In this document: piece after piece, positions 22,601-34,900 of the stretch | Numbering within the stretch: the first letter of the stretch is position 1 | How the letters are laid out: each line of letters begins with the position of its first letter | DNA from: Paulownia fortunei | Lineage: Eukaryota > Streptophyta > Magnoliopsida > Lamiales > Paulowniaceae | Length of the DNA stretch: 64,000 bases | Assembly: GCA_019321725.1 (NCBI GenBank) | Contig: CM033122.1 | Coordinates: forward strand, 1,116,001-1,180,000 | Direction: 5' to 3' | Position numbers and translations under genes: made by a program | Notes under the pieces: model-generated | What the model saw: the letters and a program-made list of their open reading frames with translations, nothing else | Told to the model about the DNA's origin: nothing | Database searches by the model: none

Positions 22601-24023
22601 TGTTATATATCTTCAACTTTAACTCTGCTAGTATTTTGCCATTTTGGTGTTGTAGTATGTTGTATTCCCTTCAGATTCTACAAAATATCAATATTCAATA
22701 AATCAAAATATCACCATCATCTTTAACCTGATTATTTTTTATTTTTTGTTACATGAAGGATTATGAGGCTAGGAGATATATCAATCAGAAAGTTGAAGTA
22801 GTGGTAAGAAATACTATATATCAAGTGAGATAAAATACCTTCAGTTCCTGTTTTACTGGAACTGTTATGTTATTTCGATTAATGTATCATAACAGAGTGG
22901 AACAGCAACAAATGAATATTTGTCAAAACTCGATGGAGCACTCAAGGTATGTGGTTGCAGTCCACCTTTCCCACTTACCTGCTTGATATATTTCAGACAA
23001 GTACATTGGTTTTGGGGAAAATGAATCTTATTGGACTGGTCTAAATCATTTTAGATTGTGAAATTTCTATCTTCCATCAGGATATGAGACTATATATGTT
23101 CTCTAATGAACTTGTAGGTTGCTGCTGATGCATTTGACCCTGAATTGATCATCTACAATGCTGGAACTGACATTCTGGATGGAGATCCTCTGGGTAGGTT
23201 GAAGGTAAGCCTTTGACCCGTAAAATTTTTCCACTTTATTTTTAGTTTTTCCTCTCTCTCTCTCTCTCTGGGGTCCAGATTATGGGTAATTTTTTACATC
23301 AATAATCATATAAAGGGTGGTTTAAGAAACCGTAGTGGTAAGTTTTATGTATAGGAAGAACTATGGAAGATAATTAGACTGTGAGCCATCTATGTAATTC
23401 ATAGATCAGAAGTTTAATCATGTCTAGAACATTATGTAATTATCACTTTATTAGCTTTTTGCTGGTTTCTTTTGGATGATTGGTTTAGGGATCTTTGATG
23501 GTTCATTCATTGTAGCATTCAATTCTCACTTGGTCATCCACTTATGATTTTGATTGTTAATATGCATCAAGTCAAGAACAAATTGTCTTGTATGAGACTT
23601 TTGAAGATGTTCTGTGTGTAATGGTGAAAAGCGTAAGAGCCTCTTATTTAACAAAGCATTAGTGAAAAGGTGTATAAGAACATTTTGGGGCGATTGTTAT
23701 CTGCGCTTTAACATACACAAAAATGTGTGCAGATCAGCCCCGATGGAGTTGCCACAAGAGATGAAAAGGTTTTCATGTTTGCTCGTGAGAGGGATATTCC
23801 TCTTGTCATGCTTACATCAGGTTTTGATTTCTTCCTCTGAAGTTCGTGATGGATTTTCTCTTACTTTTAACATCGTATACAATCAGTGGCATCTCAGACC
23901 AGCTTTTGTGTTTCAGGTGGTTACATGAAATCTAGTGCTAAAGTAATAGCAGATTCAATCATAAATTTGTCAAATAAATCTTTGATAACTATGGAGAGTG
24001 TACAAAATATAACAATCACATGA
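19603..24023 (+). CDS. HDA2: Class IV histone deacetylase, HDA2 type
   Basis: Thirteen exons: 19603-19731, 19879-19934, 20595-20712, 21580-21642, 21829-21897, 21976-22142, 22259-22323, 22435-22481, 22759-22803, 22896-22946, 23118-23204, 23733-23820 and 23917-24023. All are GT-AG and in phase, giving 363 residues. Zn2+-dependent lysine deacetylase of the HDAC11-like (class IV) branch. Catalytic landmarks are intact: GGGFHHC with the paired histidines at 170-171, zinc ligands in DLDAHQGNG (D208, H210) and in NAGTD (D288), and the SGGY tyrosine at 331. The first 30 residues are Ser/Ala-rich and poorly conserved. The start at 19603 is the first ATG in the exon and gives MATPSSSS; the frame stays open upstream but has no ATG there. 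The gene is orthologous in appearance to Arabidopsis At5g26040. Substrates of plant class IV enzymes are poorly known. Confidence 0.95.
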
Positions 24024-25972
24024 AGATCTTTTTCAGGCTCCATGGAGACCTTGAAGTAATGTCGCCAGGGATTGTCATATGTTGTCATATTACATTGTTT
24101 ACAACAATTAGAGAGAGAAAAAAGATAGTGTATATAACCATATCTGCAAGTAACTTTGTGCGTGGAGACTCTGGCTGTGTGTCTACAGAACTTGCTACTT
24201 CGTCCGGATATAACGTACTACAGCCTGCTGTCTATTGAGCATGGTCAAGTGGACATATGGATATGGAATTTTGTATGCTCGTTTATTTGGTTAGAGTTGA
24301 CTCCTTTGAGAAATTAATTATTCTCGAGGTTATGATCCAAGACTTTGGAATTAGTTTGATCAAATCAGCTAAACATCTGGAAGTACAGTTTTCCAAGTTA
24401 CAGGCTCTAAGCATATCATGGAACAGTGTGGTAAAAGAAGTCACCACTCACCAGAAATGTAATGGAAACTGTGTTGGTGCCAGTGTTGAAAGAACTTTTT
24501 TATGAAAAATAAAACCTGAAACTACATCATCCTATTTTGGGGTAGTTTTCCGCTAGTACAGAAGTATGTTATAAGGTGTGCTATTTCTTCAGGGTATGTC
24601 TTTTTCTCCATCTCCACTCTCCAAAATTCGAGTCTGCCAGAACTTTGATTTTGTCGGCAGATTTTTTAATCCAATTATGGAGTATGGTTGAGGTGCCAGA
24701 TTTCTGAATCCAATCATGTAGTTGATACATGATAGCAATGTGCCAAAGTGTGTGAAGCCAGAACAGAGAGAGTATGATATGAAGCCGGGGACCAGTGAGG
24801 AGCTTGCAGTACACTCAAATTAAAATGAAGATTAATTAGAATTTTACACATGAATTTGAAATCCAAGTTAACTGTGCAAAAACCATAAAGTTTCAGTTGC
24901 CCATGGTGAAATAAATTGAAACTTGAGCACTCGAGGGCTATGTTTTGAGGTCTTAATTTTTTAATATTTTAAAGTTATTATGCTTGTGAGGACTTTAAAC
25001 TTTAAGCCAAATATTAAGAATTTACGTTCAAGGTCAATATGGTTACAGACTCAACAAAACAAATATTCTGTCGAGGTTTTGAAGTAAGACGAGGAAATGG
25101 ATGTAATAGAGATTCATAATGCACAACCCGAACGTAGCCCATCAATGGTGCGGTATGATTTGAGACTCGTATGATGTTAATAGAATCAATACGCTTCCAA
25201 AATTTCATGTAGGATGATTATACGTACTGAATCACATGATTTTAGAAATAAAGTAATAAAATATCTATGTATGTTATGCGATTTGATTTAGTCAATTTAG
25301 TAATTTATATATTAAAACCAAAAAACACTGTTTGGAATAATAATAAAGAAACTCTTATTAATCTTGATGTGGATGTCTGTTTTAAATTGGATAACTAATT
25401 TACGACAAATTAACTCAAAACTTGATCAAGATGAAAAAAAAAATACAAAACTCTTGGATTAATTTCTATTAAGAAAAAATAAGTGAAAATTATGAAACAA
25501 ACTCCAACTGTGGAATTTCCAATTATAGGCTAAATTGTGCGACAAAAACGATGTGCATTTTTTTTTTTTTGGGTGGGGGGTGGGGTAAGGGTAGGTCATA
25601 CTATTATCATTCTTTTGAAGAAAAAAAAAAAAAAAACTCACGTGGAGGGCGAATTCCTTAAAAACATCCCCTTCATTATCGTCTTAATTACACATCTAAT
25701 CCACTTCATTTACTTAACCACTGCTTAAATTAATTGCAAATGCTCATTATATGACCATCTAATTTACAATTATTGGACAGTCTCCGCATTCTCACTCAGC
25801 TCTCTCTCTCACCCCACAGTTTGTACACTCTGTGCAGTACTATCATTTATACCTGTGGTACATCCTGTGGACGGCGACAAGCAAACAAACCGACACTAGC
25901 CCAGTCCAATCCTCCATCCATTAACGTGCGCCGGGGCCTGCCTATCGTGCGCCGCCGGCGCGCAATCGTCAA
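24024..25972. other. 3' flank of HDA2 and promoter of the KEA gene
   Basis: The first part is probably the HDA2 3' UTR; an AATAAAA signal lies at about 24509. There are T/G-rich and A-rich runs at 25557-25640, and a pyrimidine-rich, then GC-rich stretch at 25780-25970 that looks like the 5' UTR of the antiporter. The small open frames here have no recognisable similarity. Confidence 0.55.
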
Positions 25973-28900
25973 ATGAGTAGATCATTAGCTGCCGTTGTTT
26001 TGCTCCTTGTGGCTCTGGTCGCCACGACGTCGTCGTTTGCCGCAGCGGAAGATTCTAAGTTGGTAGAAGACGGAGCCGTTTCCACCGCCAATGCAACCGA
26101 ATTCAGCGGGAATAAGACTAGGCCGAAGGAGGACACATTTGCAGATATGATTGATCGCGCGCTGGAGAAGGAGTTCACGGAGAATGAGGATCAGAACGAA
26201 GGTTTTCTTAGATCTCAATTTTTTGTGCCGTTTTTAGTTTAATTGGTTTAATATGCTTTTATGTTATCTTTGTCAATACGTGATTGATTAGGGTTTGCAT
26301 TGGGGTTTATTTGGTTTGATGAGAAATCAGGACGCACTGTGAAACTAATTGTCCATTTTCTTTTGTTGACTTGATATGCCACTTTTTCTTATAATTTTCT
26401 TGATTAGGATTTGGAATCGAGAGGTTTTATGAGAAATTAGGGGCGTATATTCTGGAACTGATTTAACCATTTTCTTGTCTAATTTTCTTCTTATTTGGGA
26501 AAGGTTTTTGAAGTGCTTTTATTGGCTTGAGATGCCAATGATGGACTTATTTTTAATGATAATTGGTTTTTAGCAATTTATGGATCTAGCTTGAATCTTT
26601 GTTTAGTTTAAGTTTCATTAAGTTTTCCATTCTAAGTCATTTGAGGATTAGTAATCGTTTCTTGTTTATTGTTATGGTTGTACATGGAAACAATTTGATT
26701 GATTGTTGTAAGTTTTGTATCGTTAAAGTGAAGGTGGGTTCTCAGTTAATCATGTCTAAAAATTGAACTTGAATTGCATTGGCAGCAAATGATGCTGGTA
26801 GCTTCAACAACAGTGTGGCCGAGCAGCAGGTTTGTGGCATTGCACCTTCTTGACTCTTTTGATAGTTTTGTTTATGCAATTCTGGTATAACCTGTTTGAC
26901 ATGTTTGAGAGGCAGGTAATGGACTTCAGTTTCAGTCTTTTACCAATGTCCCATCATTCAAAGGGTTCAATTCCTTTTGCAAAATGTCTTTGGAATTTGA
27001 AAATGATTGCAAATCAATCTATTTATATTTGTGTTGGAGAAAGTAAATTGTTTGGCAAAATGTGATGGGAATTCAATAACAAGTGCAAAACAGTCCAACT
27101 TTGAGCTAATCTCATGTCTTGATATGGTATGAATTTTTTAGGTCTCTATTTTGAATAGGAGTGGGCATTTGGTTTCGGGTTTTCGGATCCCGACCCGACT
27201 CGATCGGGCAAAATCCGATCGGACCGGGATTTTAAAAAAATAAATTCGGGTTTCGGGTCGAACCTGATTGCAGAATTTTTTGATTGATTATCAGGTAGAA
27301 TTTTTTTACCTGAAATACCCGATTGGGCACCCAAAATAAATTTGAAAAATATAAAAAATCTAAATTCCATAATACCTAACCCTAAATTCATACATAAAAA
27401 GGGAAGGGAAGATATGGAGGAGGAATCCAGGAAGAAATAAATAAAAAGAGTATAAGTAAAAGAAAGAAGAAGAGGGGGAGGAGAAAACCTAGAAGGAAAA
27501 AAAAAAAAAAGAAGAGGATGAGAGCAGGAGGTGGTGAAACCCAGAAAAAAGAAAAGACAGGAGAAAAAGAAGAGGGGGAAGAGAAGCGGGGAAATGGAGG
27601 AGAAAGGGGGAAGAAGAAGGAGAAAAAATAGAAGAAAAAGAAAGAAGAATAAGAACAGGGGGAGGAGAATCGGGGAAGGAGAGGAGAAAAGGGGAAGAAG
27701 AAATAGAAAAAATAGAAGAAAAAAGAAGAAGAAGAAGAAGAGGGGGAGGATAATTGGGAAGGGGAGGAGAAAAGCGGGAAGAAGAAAGAGAAAAAGTAGA
27801 AGAAAAAGAAAAAAATAAGAGGGGGAGGAGAATCGGGGAAGGGGAGGAGAAAAGGGAGAAGAAGAAAGAGAAAAGGTAGAAGAAAAAGGGGAGAAATAGA
27901 AAAAAAGAAAGAGAAAGAGTAAAAGAAAAAAGAAGAAGAAGAGGAGAGGGAGAAACTGCCGGTTCGTAGCAGATTAAAAAAAACCCAAAACCCGACATAT
28001 TGGGTTGATGTCGGGTAGCAAAATATGCTACCCAACATGTCGGATACCTGACCCGAAATACCCGACCCAATGCCCACCTCTAATTTTGAATAAAAGCTTC
28101 AATAATCCAGGGATGACTTCATTTTTGAGTATCTGTCGGCCTTTATTTGTTCTAGAAAAATGAAGTGATGGCTTAATATCATGTCTGGATATGGTATCAA
28201 CTACTGATCAGTAATATGAATGAAACATCAAATAATCTTGGGATAAATTCATTGGATCTGGTTGCTGAAGGCAGGAATAAGCATTCGGATTTTGGGAAGT
28301 TCAACTCTTAGAAGTTCAAGAACTTAGCACTCGAGGCACTTTGATTTTAAGCTTTTTATGGCGATAGTGTTAGTGTACTACTGAAAATAATATTTCTCGA
28401 AACTGAAGGTGTAGAATGGTTGTTACTAGGGGTGGGCATTGGGTCTGGTATCCGACATGTCGGGTAGCATATTTTGCTACACGATATACTCAGGTACCCG
28501 AAAAAATCGAGTACCCAATATGTCGGGTTTTTTTTTTTTTTTTATCTGCTACAAGCCGGTAGTTTCTCCACCTCTTTTTCTTTCTTTCTTTTTACTCTTT
28601 CTCTTTCTTCTTTTCTATTTGTCCTCCTCTTTTTCTTCTACTTTTTCTCTTTCTTCTTCTCCCTTTTCTCTTCTCCCTCTTTTTTTTTTTCTTCTAACTT
28701 TTTTCTTTCTTCTTCCCCTCTTCTTCTTCTTCTTCTTTCTTTTTCTTTTATTTTTTCTCTTTGTTGTTCCCCTTTTTCTCATCCCCTTCAGCTATTCTCA
28801 TCTCCTTCTTCTTATTCTTCTTTCTTTTTCTTCTTCTCCCTTTCTCCTCCCCTTCTCCGATTCTCCTATCTTTTATTTTATTTTATTTTTTTCTGGGTTC

Positions 28901-31900
28901 CACTTCCTCCTGCCTTCATCCTCTTCTATCTTTTTCTTTTTTCCTTCCAAGTTTCCCCCTCTCCCTTTTCTTTTTTCTTTCTTCTTTTTCTCATAAACTT
29001 TTTATTTATTGCTTCCTAGATTCCTTCTCCACATCTTCTCGTCCCTTTTTTTTCCTTTTTCTTCCTAGATTGTCCTATTCAACCGTGAAGGAATTTAAGG
29101 GCTTTGGACCTAGGAGTTGAGGGCGGTGCCTGATGGTCTGTGTATGAATTTGGGACTAGGTATTTTGGAATTTAGATTTTTTTTAAAATTTATTTTTGGT
29201 ACCCAATTGGGTAATTCGGGTTGAATTTAACAGACCAGAAATTCCGCAATCAAGTTCGGGATACGCAAAACCTAATTTTTTTAAAAAATCCCGACCTGAT
29301 CAGGTTGCATCGGGATCCAAACCCGAAATCGAATGCCCCCCGAAGTTGTTACATTATTGAATATACTTTTGTATGTCAGAAGTGCTCATGAGAAGCTTTT
29401 ATGTTTGACTAGCTATACTATATCAGAGATGTATTGCTCAATCTAGTGTCCTTTTAAAATGAGAATCCTAGAAATTTGAGCAATGACACTTGTATTAATA
29501 ATGAAAGAAGAATCATAAGCTAGACACTAAAATGTAATTCTGGGCTTATCATATATTTAAATTAAAGAACTTGATGTTTGGTTTATAGCGCACAATACTG
29601 GATGAAAGGGAAGACATAAACGACTATCTTTAGTCTGACTTATCAGTAATAAAAACTTTGGATGGATTACTGGAAACAAAGGATTTGAATTGACATGCAT
29701 GATGCATGGATATCGAAATAGTGATACGGGATAATTTGCCAAAAATGTTTGTTTTGGATGTTGTCTAACTTTTTGCTATATTTCTGGCTTACTTTGTTTC
29801 TCTTGATCAGGCTGTATTGGAAACTGTAGCTAGAGTCAAGACAAAGAAAAATGAAACAAAGGAGGAAAAGTAAGTATTTGTACCATTCATACAGAAACTT
29901 TTATAACTGACATCTTATCTTGCTAATGTATTTAGTTTCCTTTCTATTTATATGCTTTAACTTGCTTTGCTCGTAATTATAGATCCTTTAAACTTCATCA
30001 AGTTTTCAATTTGGATAATGACAATGGAGCTGAAGAGACCCCAACATTGATCGATAGAAAGGTAACACAATGTTTCTTCTCCTTTGTTTTGATTTTTTTG
30101 TGAATTTATTTTCCTTACTGCTTTTCTAGTTACATTCTTATCTTTGAGGGGAAAAAAAGAAAAAAAAAAATAGAAAAAGGGAAGAAGAGAGAAGAGAATG
30201 AATGAGTTGAAGTTATGCAACTGGAAAATAATTGTACCATTTTGAATGCATAAACAAATCAAAATTTTTATGTATGTTCAGGACAACGTGTTTATCATAT
30301 CAAATTTCAAATCCAAATACCCGGTGCTGCAGTTAGACTTGAGGTATGCTTGCCAGTGTGGTATGATGTACTCTATCTCATCTTTTCTTGGTTCTAGATT
30401 ACCTTACATGGTGATTTTGCAGGCTCATATCCGATCTGGTTGTCGTCATTGTGTCTGCAACTTGTGGTGGAATTGCTTTTGCTTGTGCTGGACAACCGGT
30501 CTGATCTCTGACCTTGGCCTCTGTTCTCAGTGTTTTTCAACTATTTTATTTTCTAATTCCCAGAAATACCCTGCAGGTTATTACTGGATACTTATTGGCG
30601 GGATCAGTTGTTGGACCTGGAGGTTTTAATGTTATCAGTGAAATGGTGCAAGTATGTATCTATAGAATGTAAATTCAGATAAATGTGCTAGTTTGCATTT
30701 TAAGACATCTCTGCAGAGTGACTTTTTTCTGTTGCGTTAATATGATTTTGATTTCACCCATAGTTGAGTTTGTTCCAAATTTGAGTGAAGAAATTAAAGG
30801 ATTTTTTGATGACAATGGGCATGATATACTCCTCTATAGTAATTGAATGCTGTGGCTTGATTTCCATGGAGTGACTATGCTGACTTTAGGGTACTGTTCC
30901 ATTTTATATAATTTATTGCATTTTACAAGAGTAATTTTAGTGGTATAATTGAAGAAGAGTATCCTTTAGCATAGTGGCAATTGGTTTGGAACATTGCAAT
31001 ATGAAAATTAAGGCATTTAATTTGATTAGAAGTTTGACCAAAATCCATCCTCGAGCATCAATCTCTATTTAGCTCTATTACAAGCCGGCATTAATTATGT
31101 TCTTGTATTACATATGAGTAACTGATCCCCAGATCTTTAAGAAGTTGAGAAAATGATTTAACTGGTTAGCTCCATATTTATTTGATGACTGCTCTTTATT
31201 TAATTATATAGAATGATTTCAACTTTGAGCATATGTTTGAATATAAAAATGCACAAAATTATAAATTTACTATGTCATACAGTGATATTTATAAGATCAC
31301 ATGTTTCTTCATCCTAATGTAACTGATGCATATAGGTTGAAACAGTGGCTCAGTTTGGTGTAATTTTCCTTCTTTTTGCTCTGGGCTTGGAATTCTCCAC
31401 AACAAAGGTTAGCTGATTTTATATGCTGCTTTAGAATGATGGATGACTGTTTTCTTTCCCCTTGTATATAAAATTGAAGTCACGATTGTTGCTGTGAACT
31501 AATCATCTGTTCACATATTACAGCTTCGAGTTGTTCGTGCAGTTGCTGTTCTTGGAGGGTTACTCCAAATTCTCCTTTTTATGTGCCTGTGTGGAATTAT
31601 AGCCTCGGTATGATCATCACGTGTTATAGTTACTATATTTTTTTTAATACATGTAAAATGCTTAAAAAGCCCCCTTAAAGTTGATAATATGTCATCATAG
31701 CCATGATAAAAGGCCACCGAACTAATTTTGAGTATATGCAATTTCTGTAATAAGATCCCAGTGAATTTGCTTCAAGTATGAATGCTATGTTCATTATATT
31801 TTAATAGATCTGTCATGCATCAGTGGCATGAGAATTGTCATGGCTCTTGCTAGCAGATAAGCATTAAAAATGCTACTTTATACTCTAAAGCTGGTCATAC

Positions 31901-34900
31901 GGATGCTAGCTTGTGAGACAAAACAAAAGTTGTGTCCTTAAACTGTTTACAAAAGTTATATGAGTAGTACATAAGTTGAGATAGAGTTGAAAGTGTGGCA
32001 ACCAGCAGATAGAGCTTCTGATCAGTTTCCTTTTAAAGTGAATTGTCCTATAGGTCTGTAAAATTATTTGTTTACCTGATGTTAATAAACATGAGTGTCA
32101 AGTAATTTTGAGTTGAGCTGAAAGTCTTCCAGCAATTATGACTAGGATGGCTATGAGACGAGTTCTTGATACCAGGCCTTTGACTTTGCCCAATGGGGTG
32201 AGCATGGGGGCAATAAAGGGCTGTGGCGGGTCATATATGCCACTATAATTACATAATGCTACACTTTTAGATTATAAAGGATGAGATAACACGAGGCAAG
32301 ATTTAGATTATTAGGGAAGCTTATGGCAAGTTTAGTTTTCTGATGAATTTGTCATTCCCACAATCATTGGTCAACTGGACAATCTGTGGATAGTCCATGT
32401 TTCCATGTTCCATGTTTCCATGCTAATATGGAAAATAAAGACAGGAGAATAAATAATAATAATAATAATATTCAAAAATAAAAAAATAATAAAAAAAAAT
32501 GATAGCATAAAAATTACATATAACTAAGATACTAGATTCCAGTTTTACTTTGCATACCCCGCAGTTCTCTCTCTAATTGTTTGCCTGAGCACACTCAGGT
32601 TGATGCTGCTAGAAATCAAAATGCCATCTTCCTTTGGCTTAGTTATATTGTTGGAGACATTGTTAAGTTCATTTCTTACAATGGGAAGCCATTTTTTCCT
32701 CAGTCTATGTGCTGCAATTTAAAGCCTGTAATTTTCACGTCATTATTTGCAGTTATGTGGTGGTAGAGCTTCTGAGGGTGTATTTGTTGGTGCTTTTCTG
32801 TCGATGTCATCTACAGCAGTGGTAAGTTCAGCACGTTATGCACTTGGTTGAGCATTGCTGCTAATATGATATCAATAAAGTTCCCCTTATTCATGACTTT
32901 CTGTGTAGGTATATAAGTTTTTGATGGAGAAAAACAGTACTAGTGCTCTTCATGGTCAAGTGACTATTGGCACTCTGATTTTACAGGTATCTTGGTTATT
33001 GATTCCTCTTTTACTTTGTGCCTGTTTTATTACTTTCCCCCCACAGAACAAATCTGCCTTTAAAGCTTCAATAAAAATAACTCACCTTCGTGTTGCATTT
33101 TATTTGATTATTTTAATCTTGATGATGAATTTCAATTTTCTTTGTATGGCATAGCAGTTGAAGGCTCCTATTTAAAGACATAATTCTGAATTCAGTTTAC
33201 CTGTTGTGATCTTCTTTATAAACTGTAAGCATATCTTATCTGGAAAGCTTGATGCTTTTCTGAAAAAACTTCTAAATCTTATTTTCAGGATTGTGCTGTG
33301 GGATTACTGTTTGCTCTGCTTCCAGTTCTGGGTGGAACTTCTGGTGTTATGCAAGGTGTAATATCCATGACTAAATCGTAAGTTCAATCTTTTTCCTTTC
33401 TCACAAACTGGATTTTCTCAAAAGGGTGAAAACTCCTTCTTTGCTTTCGAGTATTTAGCATGTATATGCATAATTCAAAAGAAAGATTTTTAAGCAACAG
33501 TTGTCAGAGAATTCCATTTAGCAAAAAATCAAGGTCAGATATTTTTTGTTTAATCAAATTGAAAAGTTGGTGTTTATGTTACAATAAAAGGGAAATATTC
33601 CATTTGTTTTTGGAGAGCTTTTTGCATATTGTTAAGAATGAGTGTGAAAACTGAGTTAAGCCGACAAAAGAGAAATTGGGATATTTCTATTTTACTAAAG
33701 GAAAGGTTCTTATCTTCACGACTGGGGTCTGAGAATATGGATAATATGAATGAGCAATGTAGATCTAACTTAGCCTGTTTGGTCTTGGAAATTTTCCCAA
33801 CAGTACTAAAATCCACCCTCACAGCCTAAATCAACTCAGCCAACAAAAATATAAATAGAAATGATAAACAATGGATGAGCTGGTCCAAATTCACAAGCAC
33901 CTTCTGATTACTCGCACATTAATTTGCTCTCATCTAGGTATTCAGTTATTGGAATAGTACATTGATCAATGTATCATGTGTGGTAGAGGCAGTTGGAAGA
34001 ATGAGAATGGTGTTGCATAGACTCAGGTAGATCTTGATAAATTGGTAAAGCCTAGGTTTTACTATTCAATGGAAGTAGACTGCTTTATGTTGGGTTTTTC
34101 TCATCATATTTCAACACTGTGGTTCACCAATAATGAATTTAAAAAAATTCTCTTTTTAGAAGAACTGAAGATGGGATTTATACGTATAACCCTAATTCAA
34201 AATGTGTTTGAGACCAATTAGTCTCATGCAAGGGGGCAGTGAAGTTAATCTATGTATTTTTTGTATAAAACTGAGCTGCAACTGATGATAACTTGTGATC
34301 AATTCCTCTTATCTCTTGCATGCATTTGTTATGTGCATGCTAGATGTGAGGACTGAATTATAACGCAATGTAGTACTTAAAAGAATAGACATTCTTCTTT
34401 AATTTTTTCCTGTGGCTTAGGAGAAGTTGAAACGGCAATAACTTTACCTTTCATGAGCATTAATTTCAACCTGTTAATTATCATACTGATTAATCCATTA
34501 GCCAGGTTGGTGGTGTTGATTGCTTTCTTGGCAGTTTTGTCGATATTGTCACGGACCTGTGTGCCTTGGTTCCTGAAACTTATGATAAGTTTGTCATCAC
34601 AGGTACAGGAAAATAAAAATAAAAATAAAGAGTTTCTCTTTGTTCTTTGTTTGTTAATGTGTTTTTGTGTTCTTTTTTGGGTTGAGATGATTGTCATCTA
34701 CAAAGACATTTTGCATATCACAAGGGTGTGCAAGTTGGTTCAATTGTACAAACTTACTGTGGATATTTATCTCCTGTTGCAGACCAATGAACTTTATCAA
34801 TTGGCATCAGTGGCATTTTGCCTACTTGTAGCTTGGGTTAGTTTCCTTTCCATATTCCAACTCTCATTGGGCTTACTTCAATGTCCACGTATGTATCAAT

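Noticed and set aside
27388..29120. Long open frames rich in Ser/Phe/Leu or Lys/Arg
   Set aside because: They lie wholly inside the two purine/pyrimidine hAT elements. Base composition removes stop codons in several frames at once, and there is no domain or plausible start context.
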